Shown here piece by piece: positions 1-7,700 of a DNA stretch of 64,000 nucleotides. The stretch comes from Eubacterium coprostanoligenes (GTDB taxonomy: Bacteria; Bacillota; Clostridia; Oscillospirales; Acutalibacteraceae), in contig NZ_FUWW01000005.1 in the NCBI RefSeq assembly GCF_900167205.1, forward strand, positions 60,947 through 124,946, read 5' to 3'. Both the position numbers and the translations under genes were made by a program. Under the pieces are notes generated by a model. It saw only the letters and a list, made by a program, of their open reading frames with translations. It searched no databases and was not told the origin of the DNA. Numbering within the stretch: position 1 is the stretch's first letter; each line of letters begins with the position of its first letter.

Positions 1-1802
1 TGTATAATTATAATGGCGATGCATCTTGGGATGAATACTGCGAAGACATTTTGACGGTAAAAATAGAAACCGGTGTAACAACAATTGGAGAGTGTGCATT
101 TGAAGATTGCAGAAGTTTAACAAGCATAACAATTCCAAACAGTGTAACGACAATTGGATGGAGTGCATTTTCACATTGCAGTAGCTTAACAAGTGTGAAA
201 ATTCCGGACAGTGTAACAACAATTGGAAAGCGTGCGTTTTCTGATTGCAGTAGCTTAACAAGTGTGACAATACCAGACAGTGTAACAACAATTGTAGAGT
301 GTGCATTTTTTGATTGCAGTAGTTTGACAAGTGTGACAATACCAAACAGTGTAACAAAAATTGGAGATAGCGCATTTAATGGTTGCAGTAGTTTAACAAG
401 TGTGACAATTCCAAACAGTGTAACAACAATTGGAAATTATGCATTTCAATTGTGCTTTAGTTTAATAAGTGTGACAATTCCAAACAGTGTAACGACAATT
501 GGTGAATATGCATTTTATTGTTGCAGTAATTTAACAAGTGTGACAATTCCGGACAGTGTTACAACAATTGGAGAGTGGGTATTTAAAGATTGCAAAAGTT
601 TAACAAGTATTGATGTTGCTTCCGACAATTTAAATTATTCATCAGAAGATGGAGTGTTTTTTGACAAAAACAAGTCAAAATTGATTCAATATCCGGCAGG
701 TAATCAAAGAACAGAATATACAATACCAAACAGTGTAACAACAATTGGAGATAGTGCATTTTGTGATTGCAGTAGCTTAACAAGCATAACAATACCAAAC
801 AGTGTAACAACAATTGGAAGTGAAGCATTTTATGATTGCAGAAGTTTAACAAGTGTGACAATACCAAACAGTGTAACAACAATTGGAGTTTGTGCATTTT
901 CGGGTTGCAGTAGTTTAACAAGTATTGATGTTGCTTCCGGCAATTCAAATTATTCATCAAAGGATGGAGTGTTTTTTAATAAGGATAATTCAATATTAAT
1001 TCAATATCCGGCAGGTAATCAAAGAACAGAATATACTATACCAAACAGTGTTACAACAATTGGAGAGTGGGCATTTTATGATTGCAGAAGTTTAACAAGT
1101 GTGACAATTCCAAATAGTGTTACAACAATTGGCGAGTTTGCATTTATTTATTGCAGTAGTTTAACAAGTGTGAAAATTCCAAATAGTGTAACAACAATTG
1201 GGAACTATGCATTTGGGGGTTGCAGTAGTTTAAAAGATGTTTATTATTCAGGTTCAGAAGAGCAGTGGAAAAAGATTTCAATTGGCTCTTATAATGATGA
1301 TTTGTTAAATGCAGAAATTCATTACAATTACTTACTTCCGGATCCACCTGAAACAGGTGGTTCAACAGGAGGCACAACAGGTGGATCAACAGGTGGCGGA
1401 GGCGGAGGCTTCGTTCCTGTACCTGCTCCTGAAGAAACAGACAAAAAGGATGACGACAAGAAGCCTGAAACAAAGCCAAACGAAACAACTCCTGCACCAA
1501 GCACAATAAAGAAGCCGGCAACAGTTGTTGCAAACAAGCCACAGGCAAAGCAAAAGGCTGTTGTTGTAACATGGAAGCCTGCAAAGAATGTAGATGGATA
1601 TGAGGTTCAGGTTGCCACAGACAAGAAGTTTAAGAAGAACAAGAAGTCTGTAAAGGTTAACAAGAAAAATGCAAAGAAAAAGACTGTTAAAAAACTTAAG
1701 TCAAAGAAAAAATATTATGTTCGTGTAAGAGCATATAAATTAGCTAATGGCAAAAAGGTTTACGGCAAGTGGTCAAAGATTAAGTCTGTAAAAACAAAAT
1801 AA
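1..1802 (+). CDS. BspA-like leucine-rich repeat surface protein, C-terminal part (5' end outside window)
   Basis: The reading frame is open from base 3, so the gene starts upstream; the TTG at 51 lies inside a repeat and is not a credible start. Fourteen repeats of about 23 residues are visible, each built on VTTIGxxAFxxCSSLTSVTIPNS, the LRR_5/BspA (Treponema pallidum-type) repeat. Two repeats are followed by a longer insert with SSxDGVFF(D/N)K and IQYPAGNQRTEY. After the repeats come a Gly/Thr-rich then Asp/Lys/Pro-rich linker and a very lysine-rich C-terminal fibronectin type III-like domain (VTWKPAKNVDGYEVQVA, then YYVRVRAY). No LPXTG anchor is seen. Family members are usually secreted adhesins or surface proteins of gut and oral bacteria. 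The anchoring mode and ligand cannot be read from this part. Sure of the family; function is inferred. Confidence 0.9.
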   Translation, partial: YNYNGDASWDEYCEDILTVKIETGVTTIGECAFEDCRSLTSITIPNSVTTIGWSAFSHCSSLTSVKIPDSVTTIGKRAFSDCSSLTSVTIPDSVTTIVECAFFDCSSLTSVTIPNSVTKIGDSAFNGCSSLTSVTIPNSVTTIGNYAFQLCFSLISVTIPNSVTTIGEYAFYCCSNLTSVTIPDSVTTIGEWVFKDCKSLTSIDVASDNLNYSSEDGVFFDKNKSKLIQYPAGNQRTEYTIPNSVTTIGDSAFCDCSSLTSITIPNSVTTIGSEAFYDCRSLTSVTIPNSVTTIGVCAFSGCSSLTSIDVASGNSNYSSKDGVFFNKDNSILIQYPAGNQRTEYTIPNSVTTIGEWAFYDCRSLTSVTIPNSVTTIGEFAFIYCSSLTSVKIPNSVTTIGNYAFGGCSSLKDVYYSGSEEQWKKISIGSYNDDLLNAEIHYNYLLPDPPETGGSTGGTTGGSTGGGGGGFVPVPAPEETDKKDDDKKPETKPNETTPAPSTIKKPATVVANKPQAKQKAVVVTWKPAKNVDGYEVQVATDKKFKKNKKSVKVNKKNAKKKTVKKLKSKKKYYVRVRAYKLANGKKVYGKWSKIKSVKTK

Positions 1803-1812
1803 ACCTATTAAG

Positions 1813-1836
1813 GCTCCTCTTACTTGTAAGGGGAGC
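1813..1836 (+). other. hairpin after the LRR gene
   Basis: Ten-base arms (one wobble) around a CTTG loop, 11 bases after the LRR stop codon. No T-run follows, so it may be an mRNA 3' end stabiliser rather than a terminator. A second 6-bp hairpin sits at 1838-1856. Confidence 0.5.
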
Positions 1837-1895
1837 TGTCGCACTTTATATGCGACTGAAGGGTTATAAAAGTAAGCGGTGCACCAATATAAAAG

Positions 1896-1934
1896 AAAAA
1901 GCGACATAGTTCAAAAGAACCGTGTTGCTTTTTT
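1896..1934. terminator. bidirectional rho-independent terminator between LRR gene and glmS
   Basis: Long A-rich/T-rich stem (AAAAAGC..GCTTTTT with GTTC/GAAC at the top) around an AAAA loop. It has T-runs on both strands, so it can end the LRR gene and, on the minus strand, glmS. Confidence 0.85.
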
Positions 1935-1968
1935 GTGCCTTGTTTAATGCGTGATTTTGCAGATAATT

Positions 1969-3783
1969 TTATTCTACTGTAACAACTTTTGCCAGGTTTC
2001 TCGGTTTGTCGACATCAAGTCCCTTGTCAGCCGAAACATAATATGCAAGCAGTTGCATTGCAACAACAGCCGGTATTGCCATAAAGTCGTCATTGAGATT
2101 TGGCAAAATAAAATCAGGATTGATGTCTTTTGTCTGAAGTCCGTCTTTTACAAAGCTGATAACCGTTGCTCCTCGTGACTCAACCTCTCTTATGTTCGAG
2201 ATTTGCTTTGACATCAATTTTTCTTGTGTAAGCAGAGCTATAACAGGAGTTTTTTTGATTATTAACGCAATTGTGCCATGCTTCAATTCGCCCGATGCAA
2301 ATGCTTCCGAATGAATGTAGCTGATTTCCTTTAGCTTCAATGACGCTTCAAGCAGAGCAGGGTAGTCAAGTCCTCTGCCAATCATAAATGTGTGCTCCGC
2401 AGTGAGCAAAGATTGCGACAGATGATGAATTTCGTCCTTGCGTTGAAGTATGTCGTCAACGGCTTGCGGAATTTTTTCAAGTTCGTTTACAAAACTTTTT
2501 GTTTCGTCCTCGTTGAAGCAACCACGCAAAAGCGCGGTTTTTGCAGTAATCAAATAGAACACCGCAACTTGAGTTGTGTACGCCTTTGTTGATGCAACAG
2601 CAATTTCAGGGCCGGCATTTGTGTAAATGACATTGTCGCTCGTCATTGCTATTGATGAACCTTTGACATTGACAATCGAAAGTGTTTTTGCTCCCTTTGA
2701 TTTTGCGTATTTCAACGCTTCAAGGGTGTCTATTGTTTCACCGCTTTGCGAAACGCAGATAACAAGCGTTTTGTCGCTTACAATCGGGTCGCAATACATA
2801 TATTCGCTCGCCATATAAACATTTACAGGAACAGCACAGGCCTTTTCAATCAAATGTTTGCCGATAAGCCCTGCGTGCATAGCCGTGCCACAGGCGATAA
2901 CCGTGATGTTTTCACATTCCGTAAAAATGCTGTCGTCAACCCCGTCAGCCGAAAAATCAGGCAATCCGTCTTTAATTCTTGAACGGATTGTTTTTTCAAT
3001 AACTTCCGGTTGCTCGCTGATTTCTTTTTCCATATAAAACGGATAGTGCTTTTTGCTTGAATTGTTGATGTCCCAATCAAGCTCAAGCATCTTCACATCA
3101 ACCTTGTTGTCCTGAAAATCCCTTACTTCAATACCGTTTTTGCTGATTTCTGCAATAGTCAGTTCAGGCAAAACAAAGTATTCCTTGCTGTATTCGCCGA
3201 TAGCTGTGATGTCGGACGCAATGTATGCACCGTCATCATTCACACAGCACACAATAGGGCTGACATTTCTGACAGCATATATCACATTGGGAATGTCATC
3301 AAACATAATTCCAAGTGCAAATGTGCCCTTGATTTCTCTGACCGCCTTGATAATAGCTTCGCTCGGGTCACTGCCAATGTGATAGTAATTGTCAATCAAA
3401 GCGGCAACAACTTCGCTGTCCGTCTGGCTTTTTAGCTTTCCTGCAATACCGAGTTGGTTCTTTATTGAAGCGTAATTCTCAATAATTCCGTTGTGCACAA
3501 GTGTTACATTGCCGAATTTGTGCGGATGAGAGTTTGAATCACTCACACCGCCGTGCGTTGCCCATCTTGTGTGCCCAATGCCCGTGTTGCCCTTGATGTC
3601 TTTTGATTTTTCATCAAGCCTTTCAACTCTGCCCTCGCATTTTGCAACGATAACCTCGTTGAGCGTGTCGTTGAAAACAGCAATTCCTGCACTGTCGTAG
3701 CCTCTGTATTCCAGGGTTTTAAGCCCTTTGATTAATTTACCTCTTGCGTCTGTATATCCTGTGTATCCGATAATTCCACACAT
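1969..3783 (-). CDS. glmS: glutamine-fructose-6-phosphate aminotransferase (isomerizing)
   Basis: GlmS makes glucosamine-6-phosphate from fructose-6-phosphate and glutamine, the first step to UDP-GlcNAc for peptidoglycan. The protein starts M-CGIIGYTG, putting the N-terminal glutamine-hydrolysing Cys right after Met. The glutaminase domain covers about residues 2-220, including GHTRWATHG and the HNGIIENY segment. Two SIS sugar-isomerase domains follow (CGTAMHAG, SQSGETIDT, STKAYTTQ) and the family C-terminus DKPRNLAKVVTVE is intact. Length is 604 residues, normal for the family. An in-frame ATG at 3789 is rejected because the GAGG ribosome site lies one base from it but seven from the ATG at 3783, which also places Cys at position 2. 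A glmS ribozyme sits in the leader, so feedback by the product is expected. Confidence 0.97.
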   Translation of the reverse strand: MCGIIGYTGYTDARGKLIKGLKTLEYRGYDSAGIAVFNDTLNEVIVAKCEGRVERLDEKSKDIKGNTGIGHTRWATHGGVSDSNSHPHKFGNVTLVHNGIIENYASIKNQLGIAGKLKSQTDSEVVAALIDNYYHIGSDPSEAIIKAVREIKGTFALGIMFDDIPNVIYAVRNVSPIVCCVNDDGAYIASDITAIGEYSKEYFVLPELTIAEISKNGIEVRDFQDNKVDVKMLELDWDINNSSKKHYPFYMEKEISEQPEVIEKTIRSRIKDGLPDFSADGVDDSIFTECENITVIACGTAMHAGLIGKHLIEKACAVPVNVYMASEYMYCDPIVSDKTLVICVSQSGETIDTLEALKYAKSKGAKTLSIVNVKGSSIAMTSDNVIYTNAGPEIAVASTKAYTTQVAVFYLITAKTALLRGCFNEDETKSFVNELEKIPQAVDDILQRKDEIHHLSQSLLTAEHTFMIGRGLDYPALLEASLKLKEISYIHSEAFASGELKHGTIALIIKKTPVIALLTQEKLMSKQISNIREVESRGATVISFVKDGLQTKDINPDFILPNLNDDFMAIPAVVAMQLLAYYVSADKGLDVDKPRNLAKVVTVE

Positions 3784-3847
3784 AATCATTCCTCATTTCT
3801 TATTATAACTGTATGATTAAATCAAAATTTTATACTTAATATTGCTT

Positions 3848-3976
3848 TGTGAAAAAGGATTTGTTGCTTCGTTGCCGAAGTTTTTGCCTTTTTCTACGCA
3901 CCAAAGCGTACGAAAGAGCATCCGCCGAATATTTCGATAACTCTTTTCCTCGTCAACCCATAGGGTTCAGGCGCTA
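3848..3976 (-). promoter_or_regulatory. glmS ribozyme (glucosamine-6-phosphate-responsive self-cleaving riboswitch)
   Basis: On the minus strand the leader carries the conserved glmS ribozyme blocks in order: AGCGCCTGAAC at 3975-3965, GGGTTGACGAGG, then AGAGTTATCGAAATATTCGG and CGGATGCTCT. Further hairpins follow (CGTACGC..GCGT, and an A-rich/T-rich P4-like stem capped by CTTCGGCAACGAAG ending near 3852). By homology to characterised glmS ribozymes, cleavage is expected between A3975 and G3974. Glucosamine-6-phosphate acts as cofactor, and the cleaved mRNA is degraded through RNase J, which is also encoded in this window. Recognition is from conserved sequence blocks, not from a covariance search. 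Confidence 0.93.
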
Positions 3977-4076
3977 ACTGTGGCCGAAATTACAGCCGAC
4001 AGCTTTATATCATCAATAATTAAGTGCAAAATTATCACGCATTAAATTTTCAAGGTACATCCTTGCGGATAAATAC

Positions 4077-4105
4077 TATTTACCACAAAGAAATGTAAAT
4101 GTCAA
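4077..4105 (-). promoter_or_regulatory. glmS promoter
   Basis: Minus strand TTGACA (4105-4100), 17-bp spacer, TAAATA (4082-4077). It lies just past the stop of the M24 peptidase gene and gives a leader of about 290 nt that contains the ribozyme. Confidence 0.75.
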
Positions 4106-4122
4106 CCGAATTAACAGTTTGT

Positions 4123-5196
4123 TTATAGAATTATTAATGATTTGGTAACATTAGAAAGATTTTCTCTGCCTCTCGGAGCAAGATAGCAAACATCTTCAAT
4201 TCGTATTCCAAACTTGCCCGGAATGTAAATTCCGGGTTCAATTGATGTAACATTACCTACTTCATAAGTGTCTTTGCTTCTCGGTGAAGCGTTGAATCCC
4301 TCGTGGATTTCTATTCCCAAGCCGTGACCTAAACCGTGTCTGAAATATTGTGCCATATTCTTTTCGTTAAGGACATCATAAGCCGCCTTGTAAACATCGG
4401 CACATTTAACGCCTGCATTGAGTGCCTTTATGCCTGCAAGTTGTGCGTTGAGGACAAGCTCGTACATTTCTTTCATCTCGTCACTTGCACTGCCTACTGC
4501 AACGGTTCTTGTCATATCACTGTGGTAGCCTTGGTAGGTTGCGCCAAAGTCAAACAGCACAAACTCACCGCTTTTGATTGTGTTTTCACTCGGAATTCCA
4601 TGAGGCATAGAAGTTCTTTCACCCGCAAGCAAAATTGTGTCAAAACTCACTCCGTCAGAGCCTTCTTTTGCCATAAGATAGTCAAAATATGCCGCAAGTT
4701 CTTTTTCTGTCTTGCCCGGCTTAACATGGTTGAGAAGCTCTATAAATGCCTTTTCTGCAATTTGATTTGCCTTTTTCATCATAACGATTTCTTCGGCATC
4801 TTTTCTGTTTCGTTCTCTCATAAGCAGGTCGCCGAGTTCAATCATTTGAGCATTTTTGCAGTGCTTCTTTATATTTTCAAATGCTTTGAGAGAAATTGTG
4901 TCGCTTTCGTACACAATGATCTCCGACTTGCTGTTATTTATGATTTTTGCAAGTTCTTCATAATAGCTTGATTTGAACTCAATAACTTTAAGTCCTGTTT
5001 TCTTTGCATGATTTTCGGCAGTTTCTGTGTATCTTGAATCAACAAGATGAAATGCGTCACCGTTCTTGAGCACAATAACTATTCCTTCGCTCGGAGAAAA
5101 TCCGCACAGGTAGTGCATATTTGCTTCATCTAAGAGAACAAGTGCATCTGCTCCCTTTCTTTTGAGTATGTTTACGCATTTTTCGATATTTTGCAT
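4123..5196 (-). CDS. M24 family Xaa-Pro aminopeptidase/dipeptidase
   Basis: Cytosolic metallopeptidase that removes residues next to proline from peptides. The N-terminal creatinase-like domain (about residues 1-125) carries LDEANMHYLCGFSPSEG. The C-terminal pita-bread domain has the dinuclear metal ligands in order: two Asp in FDFGATYQGYHSDMTR, His in HGLGHGLGIEIHE, Glu in SIEPGIYIPG and Glu in GIRIEDVC. Length (357 residues) is typical of the short YqhT-like group. Start ATG at 5196 follows GAGGTG. It has its own consensus promoter, and the next gene downstream, glmS, has a separate one. Whether it is an aminopeptidase or a dipeptidase cannot be fixed from sequence. Confidence 0.92.
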   Translation of the reverse strand: MQNIEKCVNILKRKGADALVLLDEANMHYLCGFSPSEGIVIVLKNGDAFHLVDSRYTETAENHAKKTGLKVIEFKSSYYEELAKIINNSKSEIIVYESDTISLKAFENIKKHCKNAQMIELGDLLMRERNRKDAEEIVMMKKANQIAEKAFIELLNHVKPGKTEKELAAYFDYLMAKEGSDGVSFDTILLAGERTSMPHGIPSENTIKSGEFVLFDFGATYQGYHSDMTRTVAVGSASDEMKEMYELVLNAQLAGIKALNAGVKCADVYKAAYDVLNEKNMAQYFRHGLGHGLGIEIHEGFNASPRSKDTYEVGNVTSIEPGIYIPGKFGIRIEDVCYLAPRGRENLSNVTKSLIIL

Positions 5197-5227
5197 TTTT
5201 TCACCTCATAAAATATGTGATATTTGT

Positions 5228-5256
5228 ATTATAAAACTTAAAAGATTTTATGTCAA
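5228..5256 (-). promoter_or_regulatory. promoter of the M24 peptidase gene
   Basis: Minus strand TTGACA (5256-5251), 17-bp spacer, TATAAT (5233-5228), a perfect consensus sigma-70-type promoter. Its -35 box is only 4 bp from the -35 box of the divergent arabinofuranosidase promoter. Confidence 0.9.
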
Positions 5257-5260
5257 TTTA

Positions 5261-5289
5261 TTGACTTTATATTTTTAATATGCTAATTT
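5261..5289 (+). promoter_or_regulatory. promoter of the GH51 operon
   Basis: TTGACT (5261-5266), 17-bp spacer, TAATTT (5284-5289), about 27 bases before the ATG at 5317. It is divergent from and nearly touching the peptidase promoter. Confidence 0.7.
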
Positions 5290-5316
5290 ATTATTATTAG
5301 TCTTAAGGAGAAGTAT

Positions 5317-6804
5317 ATGGAAAAGTATCTTATTAACCCAAACCAAAAAATTGCAAAAATCAATAAAGATTTGTACGGTCATTTTTCCGAACATCTCGGC
5401 AGATGTATTTATGAGGGCATTTTTGTCGGTGAAAATTCAAAAATCCCAAATGTAAACGGTATGAGATGCGACGTTGTAAATGCTCTTAAAGAAATGGGAA
5501 TACCAGTTCTTCGTTGGCCGGGTGGCTGTTTTGCGGATGAATATCACTGGAAAGACGGAATCGGTGACAAATCACAGAGAAAGAAAATGATTAACACACA
5601 TTGGGGCGGTGTTGTTGAGGATAACTCTTTTGGTACTCACGAGTATTTTGAACTTTGTCGTCAACTTGGCTGTGATACATATGTCAACGGCAATGTCGGC
5701 TCGGGCTCTGTTCAGGAGATGAGTGAATGGATTGAATATATGACATTTGACGGTGTTTCTCCGATGGCAGAACTACGCAGAAAGAACGGAAGCGAAAAGC
5801 CGTTCAATCTCAAATATTTTGGCGTTGGCAACGAATCGTGGGGCTGCGGCGGAAATATGGACCCTGAATATTACGGTTGCCTTTTTAAGCGTTATAATAC
5901 CTATTGCCGTGATTATGATTCAAAGAAGCATATCAGCCGAATTGCGTGCGGACCAAACTCTTGCGATTATAAATGGACAAGAGAGGTTATGGATAAAGTT
6001 AAGCATAATGCAAACGGCATTGCACTGCATTATTATACCGTTCCGACAGGCGATTGGGGGCACAAAGGCTCTGCTACTGTTTTTGACAAAAACGAATATG
6101 ATTCAACTATTTGCAAGGCTTATAAGATGGAAGAACTTATCACAAATCACCTTGCAGTTATGGATAGCGTAAATCCTGAAAAATGGGTTAAGCTCATCGT
6201 TGATGAGTGGGGCACTTGGTATGATGTTGAGGAGGGAACAAATCCCGGATTTTTGTATCAGCAAAACACTATGCGTGACGCTATTGTTGCAGGTCTTACT
6301 CTCAATATTTTCAACAAGCATGCCGATAGAATTATGATGGCTAATATTGCTCAAACCGTTAATGTACTTCAGTCTGTTATTCTTACAGACGGTGAAAAAA
6401 TGATTAAAACGCCTACTTATTATGTTTTCAAGATGTACAAAGAGCATCAGGAGAATACTCTTCTCGGCTCATATATCACTACTCCTATGCTCAATTCTGT
6501 AAATGATAAAAAAGATTTTCCACAGCTTTGTGAATCTGCTTCTGTTGATGAAAACGGAACTGTTTATTCAACAATTACAAACAATTCATCAACAAAGTCT
6601 GCAAAAATCAAGTGTCAGGTTGCCGATACAAAGGTTGAAAGTATAACTGCTGAAATTCTTACGGGCGAATGCCACGAAAAGAATGATTTTGAGGAAACCG
6701 AGAATGTAAAAACCGTTCCGTTTACTGATTTCAGAAAACTTAAGGATGGCTTTACGGCAATAATTCCTGCTTGCAGTGTCGTAAAATTTGTTATTAACAA
6801 GTGA
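5317..6804 (+). CDS. abfA: GH51 alpha-L-arabinofuranosidase
   Basis: Hydrolyses terminal alpha-L-arabinofuranosyl residues from arabinoxylan or arabinan fragments. Family landmarks are [15 protein letters not shown] at residues 20-34, the [13 protein letters not shown] block, the acid/base Glu173 in [11 protein letters not shown] and the nucleophile Glu297 in [12 protein letters not shown] beta-sandwich C-terminal domain ends at residue 495, normal length for intracellular GH51. There is no signal peptide, so it probably acts on imported oligosaccharides in the cytosol. Start ATG follows AAGGAG. Its stop overlaps the ATG of the next gene (TGATG), suggesting co-transcription with the DUF6171 gene and dut. 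No sugar transporter is adjacent. Confidence 0.96.
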   Translation: MEKYLINPNQKIAKINKDLYGHFSEHLGRCIYEGIFVGENSKIPNVNGMRCDVVNALKEMGIPVLRWPGGCFADEYHWKDGIGDKSQRKKMINTHWGGVVEDNSFGTHEYFELCRQLGCDTYVNGNVGSGSVQEMSEWIEYMTFDGVSPMAELRRKNGSEKPFNLKYFGVGNESWGCGGNMDPEYYGCLFKRYNTYCRDYDSKKHISRIACGPNSCDYKWTREVMDKVKHNANGIALHYYTVPTGDWGHKGSATVFDKNEYDSTICKAYKMEELITNHLAVMDSVNPEKWVKLIVDEWGTWYDVEEGTNPGFLYQQNTMRDAIVAGLTLNIFNKHADRIMMANIAQTVNVLQSVILTDGEKMIKTPTYYVFKMYKEHQENTLLGSYITTPMLNSVNDKKDFPQLCESASVDENGTVYSTITNNSSTKSAKIKCQVADTKVESITAEILTGECHEKNDFEETENVKTVPFTDFRKLKDGFTAIIPACSVVKFVINK

Positions 6805-7058
6805 TGGATAATAATTGCAAAAGATGTTTGCTTTTTGAAGCGGGTCAAAATGTGACATATAATCAAATTCAGGATTATATCAAAACAATAGACGCTTCGG
6901 AAAAGGTGAACGATGAGGTATATAGTCATCGCTTGTCAATGTGTAAAAAATGCGACAACTTGATTTCGGGTATGTGCCTGAAATGCGGTTGTTATGTAGA
7001 GGTTCGTGCAATTTTGAAAAACAAGAATTGTCCGAATTTTGATGATAAAAAATGGTGA
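6804..7058 (+). CDS. small cysteine-rich protein, DUF6171 type
   Basis: An 84-residue cytosolic protein with three Cys pairs: CKRC near the N-terminus, CKKCDNLISGMCLKCGC in the middle and a final Cys in NCPNFDD. The middle block RLSMCKKCDNLISGMC and CGCYVEVRA match the DUF6171 family from memory. The Cys spacing suggests a zinc- or iron-binding fold. The start is the ATG at 6804, overlapping the TGA of the arabinofuranosidase gene; a GTG three bases upstream is less likely. Function is unknown. The gene sits between a glycosidase and dUTPase with short gaps. Confidence 0.8.
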   Translation: MDNNCKRCLLFEAGQNVTYNQIQDYIKTIDASEKVNDEVYSHRLSMCKKCDNLISGMCLKCGCYVEVRAILKNKNCPNFDDKKW

Positions 7059-7073
7059 AACGAGGAAATAATT

Positions 7074-7583
7074 ATGCAAAGAATTGCAGAATTTGAAAAA
7101 GTCAGCTTTGAACAATTTGAAAAGGATTGGCTCAAGGCATATCCTGAAACAGAGGATGTAAAATCAATTTATGACAGCATCAAACTTCCTGTTCGAGCAA
7201 CAGTCGGCTCGGCTGGTTACGATTTTTTTGCACCTGCCGATATAACAATCAAAACGGGTGAGTCAACTCTTATTCCGACAGGAATTCGTGCAAAAATCAA
7301 TGAGGGCTGGGTGCTCAGCATTTTTCCTCGTTCGGGTCTTGGCTTCAAGCATAGAATCGGACTTGATAACACAGTCGGCATTATTGATGCCGATTACTAC
7401 GGCTCATCAAATGAGGGACATATTATGGTCAAACTTTCGTGCACTGCTCACGATGACGGTCACAGCGTTACCGTAAATGCAGGTGATGGCTTTTCACAGG
7501 GCATATTCACTCAATTCGGTATCACAATGTCTGATTCTGTTGACGAAATTCGTGACGGTGGTTTTGGCTCAACAACAAAGTAA
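7074..7583 (+). CDS. dut: dUTP diphosphatase (trimeric dUTPase family)
   Basis: Hydrolyses dUTP to dUMP and pyrophosphate, keeping uracil out of DNA and supplying dUMP for thymidylate. The five dUTPase motifs are present in order: AGYDFFAP (1), PRSGLG (2), GIIDADYYG with the catalytic Asp (3), FSQGIF (4) and the C-terminal GGFGSTTK (5). At 169 residues it is slightly longer than typical because of an N-terminal extension of about 38 residues (MQRIAEFEKVSFEQFEKDW) ahead of IKLPVRATVGSAGYD. It starts 15 bases after the DUF6171 gene behind GAGGAAATAATT. Family sure; the role of the extension is unknown. Confidence 0.93.
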   Translation: MQRIAEFEKVSFEQFEKDWLKAYPETEDVKSIYDSIKLPVRATVGSAGYDFFAPADITIKTGESTLIPTGIRAKINEGWVLSIFPRSGLGFKHRIGLDNTVGIIDADYYGSSNEGHIMVKLSCTAHDDGHSVTVNAGDGFSQGIFTQFGITMSDSVDEIRDGGFGSTTK

Positions 7584-7700
7584 ATAAACATTTAATGTAA
7601 TTTATTTGTTTTTGTTGTAGTGTTATAATATATTACTTGTATTTATTTTGCTTTAGTGGTATATTACCATTTGAATTATTTGTAAATTAAAGGTGAAGTA

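Noticed and set aside
51..1290. Regular repeats suggestive of a CRISPR array
   Set aside because: Repeats are 69-bp coding units without unique spacers and translate in one frame as LRRs.
583..1584. Minus-strand and alternative-frame ORFs of 60-146 aa over the LRR gene
   Set aside because: Low-complexity shadows of the 69-bp repeats (runs of L, Q, C, H) with no ribosome sites.
7584..7700. Possible c-di-AMP (ydaO) riboswitch before trkA
   Set aside because: Only 117 bp, AT-rich, without the conserved riboswitch blocks; the ktrB upstream gap is only 34 bp.
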